Under the pieces are notes generated by a model. That model was not told where the DNA came from. It made no database searches and saw nothing but the letters and a program-made list of their open reading frames with translations. The translations under genes were made by a program, and so were the position numbers. Positions 1 to 6,766 of a stretch of DNA of 41,279 bases are shown here, piece after piece. Location of the stretch: NCBI GenBank assembly GCA_903873485.1, contig CAIQOO010000093.1, positions 1-41,279 of the forward strand. Direction: 5' to 3'. Numbering within the stretch: position 1 is the stretch's first letter; every line of letters starts with the position of its first letter. This DNA is from an uncultured beta proteobacterium. GTDB lineage: Bacteria; Pseudomonadota; Gammaproteobacteria; Burkholderiales; Burkholderiaceae_C.

Positions 1-1
1 G

Positions 2-229
2 CTGCTCTATGAGCTCCAGGAGGCTGCTGCGCTGGCCAAGGAGAAGCGGGAGCCGATGGCCATGATCGCTGCCTGGCGAGAGATCGGGAAGGTTTGCGGC
101 TTCTATCAGCCAGTGCGGATCAAGGTGGATATGAGCGTTCAAGGGCAGGTGGAAATGGGGCGGCTTGACAGCCTTTCTGACGCCGAATTGCTCAAGGTTA
201 TTGAGGCCGGACGGGCAGCGGTCCATTGA
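2..229 (+). CDS. Phage terminase small subunit, C-terminal part (cut by window edge)
   Basis: An open frame enters from the left edge and ends at TGA 227-229, giving about 75 residues. The piece is rich in Ala, Glu and Lys at its start, then reads AAWREIGKVCGFYQP followed by a beta-like stretch and a closing SDAELLKVIEAG. That helix, GFYxP, then SDAEL pattern is what I know from the C-terminal half of phage terminase small subunits, which recognise packaging sites for the large subunit. The assignment is from family memory, not a search. No large subunit follows it: the next gene downstream converges from the opposite strand. It could be another phage DNA-binding protein. Confidence 0.55.
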   Translation: MLYELQEAAALAKEKREPMAMIAAWREIGKVCGFYQPVRIKVDMSVQGQVEMGRLDSLSDAELLKVIEAGRAAVH

Positions 230-396
230 CCTTCACAAGCCGAGGCAGTGCCGATGGCATTGCTGGCGCAGTAGCGTTGAAGGTGTTAGCTGATGACAGG
301 TTGTCAGAGAGGGCATCAATATCGCCTAAATTGCAGTCATGTGTGGGGGCACTGGAATCTGCATTGTGAAGGGAAATGCAGATAAAACATCAAAAA

Positions 397-491
397 GGTG
401 GAGGGTGGTGGAAGCCATTTACTTAACTTTTTCTACGTGAATAAAAAATATATAAAAAAAGTTACGTTTTTGCCCTCCACCACCCTCCACC
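397..491. repeat. 16-bp perfect inverted repeat around an AT-rich core; candidate replication origin
   Basis: The left arm GGTGGAGGGTGGTGGA (397-412) is exactly repeated in inverse at 476-491. The 63 bp between them are almost pure A/T from about 420 to 470 and contain a second, nested inverted pair, AACTTTTT near 425 and AAAAAGTT near 455. The element fills the gap (230-504) between the converging terminase fragment and the helicase gene; the rest of that gap shows nothing I recognise. An easily melted core flanked by inverted arms beside a primase-helicase operon fits an origin. A bidirectional terminator is the main alternative, although no classic uridine run follows the outer stem. Confidence 0.5.
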
Positions 492-504
492 GATCAGTGG
501 GCGC

Positions 505-2187
505 TTAACCGCACTTAATGCCCAAGAAATAGTTGCCGTCCTTGCGTTTCACCTTCTTGAAACGATCTCCAAAGTCACGCCCGAACGTCCCCGCAGCCAT
601 AGCTTTGTAGCCGTTTTGATCGGTCCAAAACTTGTAGCTTCGGTACGCATCACCGGCTTTGCTTTCAAGGTTGGTGGCCACCGTGCAGCATTCACCCATC
701 CACTGGCCAATGACATCCATTTCTTCGCGGTAGCTGCTGACCGCGTCTGTGACCACCTTGGGTTCTCGCAAGCAGTTCTTTTGCCAGTCCAGACAGCCCT
801 TGATGGCCCAGTTCAGAATGCCAGGCAGTTCCGCGACCAGTTTTTCTTGCAGGTAAGGGTCTTTTTGTGCCGGCGTGATGGTGACCACGAAGGGCACCAA
901 GCGAATGCGTCGCCAAATGCCATCATCTCGTCCCCGGATTGTGGGTTTGTGATTACCGGCGATGAATAATTTGAACTTTGGCATGAATTCAAAATACTCT
1001 GCGTAATGGAATTTGGCCGCCACGGACTCACCACCGGTCACCTGTTTGACCAGTGATTCTGCCAACAGTGACCCGTCTTCCACCTCGTTGGCGATGACCA
1101 CGCGGACATTCTGCAAGCGGGCGATGTCATTGGTGCCACTGGTGCGCTTGGCCATCAATGTCTCAGACGGGGTCTGCTTGGCAAAATCAGTCCCCACCAA
1201 CGCCTTGATCACACTCAAGAACGTGCTCTTGCCGTTCAAACCCTTGCCATACAGAAAGAACAGGCACTGCTCAGTGGTCAGACCTGTCAAGCTGTAACCC
1301 ACGACGCGCTGCAGATAATTGGCCAACTGCCTGTCGCCCCCTGTGACCTGATCGATGAAGGCGATGAACCTATGGCATTGCGCTTTGGCATCAAAAGTGA
1401 CTGCGCTGTGCAGCGTCAACATGTCTTCCCGCTTGGCGGGTTGTAGTTTGCCTGTTTTGAGGTTGATCACCCCATTGGCGACACCCAGCAGCAAGTCATG
1501 CGAGTCCAACTTTAGGGATTCTGCTGCTAGATCAGGCTCGCTTTCAGCCAAGTCCAACATTGCTTTGAGCTTGGGTGCCTGCAGGCTGGCTTTGGCATGC
1601 TTGCGCACCGCATCGCTGATGGCGGCATCGTTAATATCCGCTGCCTCTAAATGGATGGTGCGGGCCAATTCTTTGGCCAACTCCATGATTTGACCTGTCG
1701 CATCTTGCCGCCACCTAAGTTCGTTCCAGATCACCCACCCCCGTCCGTAGATGAACCGTGCGTGGTCTCTGTAGCGGGCAGCAAAGCGGGCTGCGTTGCC
1801 TGTATCTGTCAAAGACTTCAACAGCGTGTCGGGATCGGCTGCTGGGTAGCGAATGATGCTGGTGGCAATGGCACTGACCTCCGCCGGGTCTAGCGGCGGC
1901 CTGCAGTTGGCCGTGTTTTCGGCTTGCAATGCCGCAATGATGGCCGCTTCGCTCATGCCCCGGTGGCGCATGGTGCCTGCCAGGCTGGCGAGTGTGTTAT
2001 TGCGACTGGATTCCGGGATGCTGCCGTCGTTTAAGGCTGCCGGCATTGGGGATTGCCCCCCTCTGCTTTTAGACCGCGTGGCTTTGCCCTTATCGGACAC
2101 CACAATCTTGTCGAGCTGCAGTGCTTTGACGATAGTCAGGAATGGGCGTCGGGTGACATTGGTCACGAGCTTGAGATTAGCTGCCAT
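505..2187 (-). CDS. D5/P4-type phage helicase with PriCT-1 domain
   Basis: This 560-aa superfamily 3 helicase is expected to unwind the element's DNA during its own replication. Residues about 60-115 resemble the PriCT-1 domain found behind primase domains. A D5_N-like region follows (about 230-300), then the ATPase. Walker A is GKGLNGKST (314-322), Walker B lies around RVVIANEVED, and GNHKPTIRGRDDGIWRR fits sensor 1 and the arginine finger. The catalytic primase domain expected at the N-terminus is absent and lies in the separate upstream gene, whose stop is 6 nt away. GGAG sits 8 nt before this ATG and overlaps that stop, so translational coupling is likely. In related phages both halves are often one protein. 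Confidence 0.88.
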   Translation of the reverse strand: MAANLKLVTNVTRRPFLTIVKALQLDKIVVSDKGKATRSKSRGGQSPMPAALNDGSIPESSRNNTLASLAGTMRHRGMSEAAIIAALQAENTANCRPPLDPAEVSAIATSIIRYPAADPDTLLKSLTDTGNAARFAARYRDHARFIYGRGWVIWNELRWRQDATGQIMELAKELARTIHLEAADINDAAISDAVRKHAKASLQAPKLKAMLDLAESEPDLAAESLKLDSHDLLLGVANGVINLKTGKLQPAKREDMLTLHSAVTFDAKAQCHRFIAFIDQVTGGDRQLANYLQRVVGYSLTGLTTEQCLFFLYGKGLNGKSTFLSVIKALVGTDFAKQTPSETLMAKRTSGTNDIARLQNVRVVIANEVEDGSLLAESLVKQVTGGESVAAKFHYAEYFEFMPKFKLFIAGNHKPTIRGRDDGIWRRIRLVPFVVTITPAQKDPYLQEKLVAELPGILNWAIKGCLDWQKNCLREPKVVTDAVSSYREEMDVIGQWMGECCTVATNLESKAGDAYRSYKFWTDQNGYKAMAAGTFGRDFGDRFKKVKRKDGNYFLGIKCG

Positions 2188-2193
2188 GTTGAT

Positions 2194-2748
2194 TTACTCC
2201 AGGGAAATGATGCGGGTCATGAAAGGCTCACTTTTTTGATGAAAAGAGCCTGGCAGCCGCATGACACGCGGCAGGTCGCACACATTGGGGTCGCTGTTGA
2301 ACTTGATTGCGATTTGACTTTGGCGTAGCTTGAATTCCTCAAGTGGGCAGTCGTTGGTCAGCCAGTAGGCGTGATAGCGCTCAGGACTGCTCTCGATCAC
2401 GATGTCTGGGGGTAGTGCTTGCAACACCGGTGCCAGTGGGGCACCATCGAGATCAGCAAAGAGCGAGCGCACTGCAATGACATTAGCCTCAGTACGGCTG
2501 GTTCTGCTACCGGCATGGATGATGCCGTCGCCCTTGTTTACCATGACGAAAATACCAGCACCGCGCAGATTAAAACTGGCAAGGTCGTCCCAGTGCTGTG
2601 ACAATGAGCCGTGCAGCACACGGGCCAGATTCATGTTTTTGCGGACCTTGTCATCATCGAAAACCTGGAAGGTAAAAATGCCCTCCGGGTCCAATAATTG
2701 GAGGAACCGCACCGCTTGGTCACGTTCAGGGGTGAGCTGAGTTTTCAT
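2194..2748 (-). CDS. RepB-like DNA primase (archaeo-eukaryotic primase superfamily)
   Basis: This 184-aa protein carries the catalytic primase core that the neighbouring helicase lacks. SLFADLDG fits the metal-binding DxD motif, SSPERYHAYW the second motif with its histidine, and PRVMRLPGSFHQK the third motif. These are the signatures of RepB_primase/AEP domains in plasmids and phages, which make RNA primers at the element's origin. Its ATG overlaps the stop of the preceding 87-aa gene (ATGA), and its own stop is 6 nt before the helicase start, so the two probably work as one split primase-helicase. The domain is complete, with no sign of a recent frameshift. Confidence 0.8.
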   Translation of the reverse strand: MKTQLTPERDQAVRFLQLLDPEGIFTFQVFDDDKVRKNMNLARVLHGSLSQHWDDLASFNLRGAGIFVMVNKGDGIIHAGSRTSRTEANVIAVRSLFADLDGAPLAPVLQALPPDIVIESSPERYHAYWLTNDCPLEEFKLRQSQIAIKFNSDPNVCDLPRVMRLPGSFHQKSEPFMTRIISLE

Positions 2749-3008
2749 GTTTTGGACCTCCGGTTATTGGGTTGAGCCAGGCCAAGTTCTGTGGCCCGTG
2801 CTTCCAGCTTGTTGTCAAGCTGGCGCAACTGGTCAGGTGGCAGGCCTTTCTGGGCTGCTCTAACACACTTGTGGCACAGCGGGTAATGGATGGCACCACG
2901 ATGGCCGACGAGATAAATGCCCAGCGCCGGAACGACCTTCAGGGGCGTGCTGCACAGGGTGCAGACATTCATCGTTTCGCTGTAGAGGTGGTTGGGGCCA
3001 TGGTTCAT
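2745..3008 (-). CDS. Small CxxC zinc-finger-like protein of the replication operon
   Basis: I do not recognise this 87-aa protein by name. It has two cysteine pairs, CTLC (residues 16-19) and CHKC (about 45-48), spaced like a zinc ribbon, followed by a charged helical tail. Its stop overlaps the primase start and its own ATG overlaps the stop of the 90-aa gene upstream (ATGA on both sides), so it is translated as part of a four-gene replication unit. A zinc-binding role in DNA or protein contact during replication is inferred from the cysteines and context only. Confidence 0.65.
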   Translation of the reverse strand: MNHGPNHLYSETMNVCTLCSTPLKVVPALGIYLVGHRGAIHYPLCHKCVRAAQKGLPPDQLRQLDNKLEARATELGLAQPNNRRSKT

Positions 3009-3277
3009 TTTGCGGCTCCTGCGTGACCGAAGGTGTGAACGCCCAGCAGGCGGCGCAGGTCGTCGGTTTTCCAGTGCAGGCGGCCCTGGACACGAATGGG
3101 GCGCAAGGGGCCGTTTTCATGGCACGCATAAATGCGTAGCGTTTGGGGCTGCCTGTTCAGGTAGAAGGCAGCGGCGGCTGTCTCTACTGTGGGGCGGGTG
3201 ACGGATTCCAGAGGAGGGAATTGTGGACCATCAGTCATCTCTTGCGAGGTGATGCCATGGTGTTTTTCAGTCTTCAT
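3005..3277 (-). CDS. Small helix-turn-helix DNA-binding protein (AlpA/excisionase-like)
   Basis: This 90-aa protein is the first gene of the replication operon. Residues about 30-75 (VETAAAAFYLNRQPQTLRIYAC, then a wing-like GPLRPIRVQGRLHWKTDDLRRLL) fit the winged helix of MerR/AlpA-type excisionases: a helix pair that picks a DNA site, then a strand pair and a K-T-D-DLRRLL close. Such proteins direct excision or switch on early genes of integrated elements. Directly upstream, at 3336-3412, lies a cluster of GGGTA repeats that could be its binding sites. The exact family is not certain. Confidence 0.65.
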   Translation of the reverse strand: MKTEKHHGITSQEMTDGPQFPPLESVTRPTVETAAAAFYLNRQPQTLRIYACHENGPLRPIRVQGRLHWKTDDLRRLLGVHTFGHAGAAK

Positions 3278-3335
3278 TTCTTAACCTTTCAAACACGTTG
3301 ATTCGCGTTCAAATGGATTAAAAAATGAAGATATA

Positions 3336-3412
3336 TACCCCGTCATCCGGGGTAAATTTCAACACCCAGGAGCCATTGGAGAACCGGGTAAAAGTGGGGT
3401 ATTTTCCGGGTA
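3336..3412. repeat. Cluster of GGGTA repeats, three at 11-bp spacing; operator or iterons
   Basis: Five copies of a (C/T)(C/G)GGGTA motif lie between the 205-aa gene and the replication operon. One is inverted (TACCCCG, 3336-3342) and forms a 7-bp hairpin with CGGGGTA (3348-3354). Three more direct copies end at 3390, 3401 and 3412, exactly 11 bp apart, so they face one side of the helix. That pattern is typical of cooperative binding sites, either an operator for the 90-aa protein or replication iterons. Confidence 0.5.
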
Positions 3413-3425
3413 GAGACCAGCGGAT

Positions 3426-4043
3426 TCAGGTCACACGTTTTCCGTTTTTGACCAAAGAGCGAAACATTCCGGCCCCCTTTTTTGTGTCGGCCATATCGCC
3501 ACGAGCTTTCTTGATCTGTTTGCCGATGTTTGAGCGGTCAGCCTTTGGGTTTATGTCCAATTCACGGACATAGACACGTGCAAGAGCACCGTGTTCGCCT
3601 GATGCTTCAACCTCTTGTTCAAGTGTCTTCAGAAGGCGAACACCACGCGCCGAAGGGGATTCTTTTGCTATTGAAGAAGGTGCTGGCCGAATGCCGAGTA
3701 TTTGCGGTTCGACCCAGACCAAAGGTGGTAAAACTTTCTGTATTTGAACGTGGCGCTTCTCAGGCAAGAAATCGCCTCGCAAACGCTGCGTTTCTTCTAA
3801 CGAATAAGCTGGACTGTCTGGATTCGTCAATGCTTCGATCCCCTCTCGCATCTCGCGCCGGGCAGGGTCATTTTCATCGTCCCATCGCTTGGCATGATGG
3901 CATCTTTGACGAGGTGTTAGACCAAACCACGACCATGGTGCAAAATCCATGTCAACACGCCGCCGGATTGCCGGGTTGAGTTGTGCGAATGTCTTGTGAT
4001 ATTGCCCTCTCAGGGCTAAGGCCAGTGACTCAAAAGCTTTCAT
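3426..4043 (-). CDS. Hypothetical protein of the mobile element
   Basis: I do not recognise this 205-aa soluble protein. It starts MKAFESLALALRGQYHKTF, has an N-terminal aromatic segment (DFAPWSWFGLTP), a charged middle, a Pro-rich stretch near residue 105-125, and a basic C-terminus (KQIKKARGDMADTKKGAG, ending KNGKRVT). There is no signal peptide or membrane segment. It is encoded between the toxin-antitoxin cassette and the replication operon, all on the same strand, behind a structured 100-bp leader. The basic tail suggests contact with nucleic acid, but no function is claimed. Confidence 0.6.
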   Translation of the reverse strand: MKAFESLALALRGQYHKTFAQLNPAIRRRVDMDFAPWSWFGLTPRQRCHHAKRWDDENDPARREMREGIEALTNPDSPAYSLEETQRLRGDFLPEKRHVQIQKVLPPLVWVEPQILGIRPAPSSIAKESPSARGVRLLKTLEQEVEASGEHGALARVYVRELDINPKADRSNIGKQIKKARGDMADTKKGAGMFRSLVKNGKRVT

Positions 4044-4143
4044 GATTGTTGCGTCCCTTCAAGGTGCCCTTCAAGAGAGCCCCAGCAGGCGGGTGAAGGT
4101 ACCCCGCTTTTCGGTTCGCGGGCCTAGCTGGGGTGAAACTTGT
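4044..4143 (-). promoter_or_regulatory. Structured leader with mutually exclusive stems upstream of the 205-aa gene
   Basis: An outer stem pairs CCCCAGC (4080-4086) with GCTGGGG (4127-4133). Inside it, CCCGC (4103-4107) can pair either with GCGGG at 4089-4093 or with GCGGG at 4118-4122, but not with both. CCCTTCAAG is also repeated close to the gene start (about 4053-4073). Two alternative stems in a leader suggest attenuation or a protein-bound RNA. A terminator of the toxin-antitoxin operon is another reading, but no T-run follows. Confidence 0.35.
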
Positions 4144-4440
4144 TTATGCGATTGCCAACTCTGGAACCGCCACAGGCTTGATTTTCTTGCGCTCTTTGGC
4201 AGTCTCACCCGCCACCCACAAATCACGCTGAGTCTGCATCGCCAGCCAGTAGCCCGGTGTTCTGCCCAGGGCTTCGGACAATCGCAAGTCCATATCAGCA
4301 CTCACAGCAGCATGGCAATGCAGCACGCGAGACAACATCACCCGACTGATGCCAATGTGGGCGGCGAATGCGGTCACGGTTACGCCCAGGTCATCAAGCC
4401 AGCCGGTAAGCAGTTCGCCAGGATGTGCAGGGTTGTGCAT
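4144..4440 (-). CDS. HigA-family helix-turn-helix antitoxin-like regulator
   Basis: This 98-aa protein starts HPGELLTGWLDDLGVTVTAFAAHIGISRVMLSRVLH, the hallmark of HigA-type XRE antitoxins: the HPGE entry, then a five-helix domain with the recognition helix in GISRVMLSRVL, then LSEALGRTPGYWLAMQTQRDLW. The ATG at 4440 was chosen because the conserved domain begins there; an upstream extension would run through brnA. It follows the BrnA gene by 10 nt on the same strand. HigA normally neutralises a HigB (RelE-fold) toxin, but no higB is adjacent; the toxin at hand is BrnT. It may act as a third, regulatory member of the cassette or be an orphan antitoxin. Confidence 0.82.
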   Translation of the reverse strand: MHNPAHPGELLTGWLDDLGVTVTAFAAHIGISRVMLSRVLHCHAAVSADMDLRLSEALGRTPGYWLAMQTQRDLWVAGETAKERKKIKPVAVPELAIA

Positions 4441-4450
4441 CTTCAGGCCG

Positions 4451-4765
4451 CTATGCCTTTGCCACACCATGCGCCACAGCGTTGCGCAGCACGGCATTGA
4501 TGCGGGTCTGCCAGCCCGGCCCGGTCGCCTTGAATGCGTCCAGCACGTCAGCATCGACACGCATGTTCAGTGTCGGGCGCTTGACTGCAACGGGCGGTCT
4601 GCCTCGCCCACGGGTGATAGTTGCCTTTTGCCAGTAGGCAGACACGGCATCGGTGTCGTTCGGGTCATACGGCCCGGACTGGTCATCAATGGGCGCATCA
4701 GCGGCGGCTTCGCGTTTGACGCGATCCCAATCGGTGCCAGTGGGTTTAGTGATAGTTTTTGGCAT
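4451..4765 (-). CDS. brnA: BrnA-family antitoxin
   Basis: This 104-aa protein is the antitoxin partner of BrnT. Its C-terminal part has the ribbon-helix-helix pattern RPPVAVKRPTLNMRVDADVLDAFKATG and then GWQTRINAVLRNAV, which binds the operon promoter as a dimer. The N-terminal half is acidic and flexible, as usual for the toxin-wrapping part. The ATG at 4765 is preferred over 4792 because a GGA-type ribosome site lies before it and MPKT is a normal beginning. It overlaps the end of brnT by about 20 nt, so the two are co-translated, and its stop is 10 nt before the HigA-like gene. Confidence 0.85.
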   Translation of the reverse strand: MPKTITKPTGTDWDRVKREAAADAPIDDQSGPYDPNDTDAVSAYWQKATITRGRGRPPVAVKRPTLNMRVDADVLDAFKATGPGWQTRINAVLRNAVAHGVAKA

Positions 4766-5024
4766 ACAGCATCCTTTCCTGTTTTGATGCACGTCGCAAT
4801 GAAATGGCTCGCACTTCGCCCGGTTCTCGCATCACATAAATCAGTACCAGCATCACACCAGCCACCTGCACCAAGGCAATATCCATCAATCGGGCTTCGC
4901 CCTTTTGCGGTGACTGCAATGTCAGCTTGTCGGGCGCATCAAACACCAGGGGCGCATCAGCCAAGGATAGCCCGTGCTTGACCATGTTGATAACGTCCTT
5001 GTCCGGGTCAAAGGTGAATTTCAT
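4746..5024 (-). CDS. brnT: BrnT-family ribonuclease toxin
   Basis: This 92-aa protein matches the BrnT fold: FTFDPDKDVINMVKHGLSL at the start, a VFDAPD turn, GEARLMDIALV, a hydrophobic strand VMLVLIYVM, and the closing ISLRRASKQERMLYAKNY. BrnT is a RelE-like RNase that stops translation until BrnA binds it. The conserved basic and aromatic residues near the C-terminus (RRAS, R, Y) are intact, so the toxin looks active. It opens a three-gene cassette next to the integrase, where addiction modules commonly secure an inserted element. Confidence 0.87.
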   Translation of the reverse strand: MKFTFDPDKDVINMVKHGLSLADAPLVFDAPDKLTLQSPQKGEARLMDIALVQVAGVMLVLIYVMREPGEVRAISLRRASKQERMLYAKNYH

Positions 5025-5059
5025 TGCTGGTTTATTGTATTGGCATCAAATCACCCCTG

Positions 5060-6391
5060 TCAACCTGCCACCACGCGCAGTTTGCCCGGTTCCACCTTGG
5101 CGTCGAACTGAACCCCGGCCTGTTCCAGTATCCATGCCTCTATCTTTTCGTGATGGACCCGCAGCAGGTCGAGCGGACGCACGGTGTAATGCTTTTCGGC
5201 AGTCGCACTAGGTTTGTGGCCCATCAGTTGCGCGACAACGCCAGCGGGTATTTCTAACCATTCGGTCAGGCTCTTGAACGAACGGCGTAACCCGTGCAGG
5301 GTCAGGCCATCAATGCCAGCAACTTTGCAGGCTCTGGCGTGTAGCTCTGTTGGGTTTGCAATGGTCTCAGCACGCAGGCCAGCAAACACATATTCATTGC
5401 GGTGGGGCAGGGCGGATAGCAAGTGCAGCAGATAGGGTGTTGCGGGTATCTCGCGGGTTCCTTCTACCTTGTCCCTTATTTGAATCCCTTTCCACTTCAC
5501 ATTCACGTCATCCCAGCGCAACGACAACACTTCGCCCGGCCTCGCGCCAGTAAGAAGCATGGTTTGCAAGGCAGCGGCCACCACCGGATTGTGTATTTGG
5601 TGCATGGCGGTAAACCATGCGTTCAATTGTCCTTTTTGTAGCACATCCGACTTAACGGCGGGTTTACCCAATGCCTCGCGGCTCTTTTTGTTTTTAGCAG
5701 GGTTGCCAGAAAGCAGGCCAACATAGGCAGGTTGTTCATTGCACCAGCCGAGAAACGCTTTCAGCAGTCGCCACGAAAGCCGGGCGGATGTTGGGCGAGT
5801 CTGTGCCTCGCTCGCGGCCCATAGCTCTATTGCTGGCGCGGTCAGTTCAAGTAATGGCAGCGGCATAAGCGCAGCCAGCGGCCCCGGTAATGTCTTACCA
5901 CGCCTGCCATCCGTGCCACCCGGTGCGGCTTTCTCGATATGGTCTTTGTAATGACGTTCACCCCAATGGTTTTTGCGCTCTGCAATGTATGTGGCCCAGG
6001 CTTCACCAACGGTCAAAGCTTGCGCAGCATCCTGCGCGGTTTGGCGTGCCTGTTGTGCGGCTTGTTCTGCACTGGCTTTGTCTTTATCTGCCTGTTGCTG
6101 GCGCTCCAACTCTCGCGGGTCTGTGCCACTGTCAATCAATACCTTCAAGCCTTGCGCTTTGGTGCGTGCCTTTTCAATCGGCCAATCGGCCACAGTGCCG
6201 ATATTGATTCGTATGGTCGAACCTTTCAGCCTTGCCTCAAAAATGTAGGTTTTCCGTCCGGTCGGTGTCACGCGCAGCGCCAGGGTGGGTGTATCGGTAT
6301 CCCACAGAAAAGACTGTGCCTTGCCAGCAGGACAGGAAAACTCAGAAACCCGGCCAGCGGTCAAACGAACTCGGTTAAGTTGCTGCTTCAT
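5060..6391 (-). CDS. int: Tyrosine recombinase/integrase of the mobile element
   Basis: This 443-aa site-specific recombinase inserts and excises the element. The N-terminus (about residues 1-95, FLWDTDTPTLALRVTPTGRKTY) fits the DUF4102-type arm-binding domain. A core-binding domain follows, then the catalytic part with LLTGARPGEVLSLRW (first Arg), HGLRRSF (His-x-x-Arg) and LMGHKPSATAEKHY (His, and Tyr nucleophile). The ATG at 6391 is chosen because the sequence upstream (to 6448) is only translated 11-bp repeats. It lies about 200 bp from the tRNA-Cys fragment, the usual place for a tRNA-targeting integrase. Confidence 0.93.
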   Translation of the reverse strand: MKQQLNRVRLTAGRVSEFSCPAGKAQSFLWDTDTPTLALRVTPTGRKTYIFEARLKGSTIRINIGTVADWPIEKARTKAQGLKVLIDSGTDPRELERQQQADKDKASAEQAAQQARQTAQDAAQALTVGEAWATYIAERKNHWGERHYKDHIEKAAPGGTDGRRGKTLPGPLAALMPLPLLELTAPAIELWAASEAQTRPTSARLSWRLLKAFLGWCNEQPAYVGLLSGNPAKNKKSREALGKPAVKSDVLQKGQLNAWFTAMHQIHNPVVAAALQTMLLTGARPGEVLSLRWDDVNVKWKGIQIRDKVEGTREIPATPYLLHLLSALPHRNEYVFAGLRAETIANPTELHARACKVAGIDGLTLHGLRRSFKSLTEWLEIPAGVVAQLMGHKPSATAEKHYTVRPLDLLRVHHEKIEAWILEQAGVQFDAKVEPGKLRVVAG

Positions 6392-6404
6392 GGTGTTCTC
6401 AAAA

Positions 6405-6459
6405 TCTGTAGGCAATCTGTAGGCAATCTGTAGGCAATCTGTAGGCAATCTGTAGGCAA
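6405..6459. repeat. Five perfect tandem copies of an 11-bp repeat before the integrase
   Basis: TCTGTAGGCAA is repeated five times without a mismatch, 13 bp upstream of the integrase start. Further towards the tRNA fragment, ATCAACA occurs at 6485-6491 and 6560-6566 and inverted at 6530-6536. Regular 11-bp spacing between integrase gene and attachment core is what arm-type integrase or excisionase sites look like. It could also be a strand-slippage array of variable copy number that sets integrase expression. Confidence 0.85.
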
Positions 6460-6585
6460 TTTTGACAAATAAAGGCGTATTTAGATCAACACAAAAGCTG
6501 CTCTCTTGTACAGTGCAATTTAGATAAGATGTTGATTTATATTGATTATACCATCACCAATCAACACGATGAAATAGTATTTTTA

Positions 6586-6634
6586 CCGGATTGCAAATCC
6601 GTCTAGCCCAGTTCGACTCTGGGTCGCGCCTCCA
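6586..6634 (+). other. Attachment site: 3' fragment of tRNA-Cys (GCA)
   Basis: The sequence has the anticodon arm with loop TTGCAAA (anticodon GCA), the variable region, the T arm CCCAG-TTCGACT-CTGGG, the 3' acceptor strand CGCGCC and TCCA. No matching 5' acceptor strand (GGCGCG) or D arm lies upstream; that DNA is AT-rich element sequence. So this is not a complete tRNA gene but the duplicated end of tRNA-Cys at the right junction of the element. The intact gene is expected at the other end, left of this window. Confidence 0.88.
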
Positions 6635-6652
6635 GTAAAGTCAGTAACTTGG

Positions 6653-6680
6653 CCGTGATTAATTCTCACGGGTTTTTTTT
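6653..6680 (+). terminator. Rho-independent terminator of tRNA-Cys
   Basis: Stem CCGTGA (6653-6658) pairs with TCACGG (6666-6671) around a 7-nt loop and is followed by eight T (6673-6680). It lies 18 bp after the CCA of the tRNA fragment and so belongs to the original host tRNA unit. Confidence 0.8.
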
Positions 6681-6766
6681 CCGGCAGTATGCAAGGGTGG
6701 ATGCAAGTCGATTTTCTGAATCTATCGCTTTGGCCATTACTTCATATCGACGGTTTTTATGCGATA

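Noticed and set aside
6392..6448. N-terminal extension of the integrase
   Set aside because: It translates the 11-bp tandem repeats only; the normal domain begins at the ATG at 6391.
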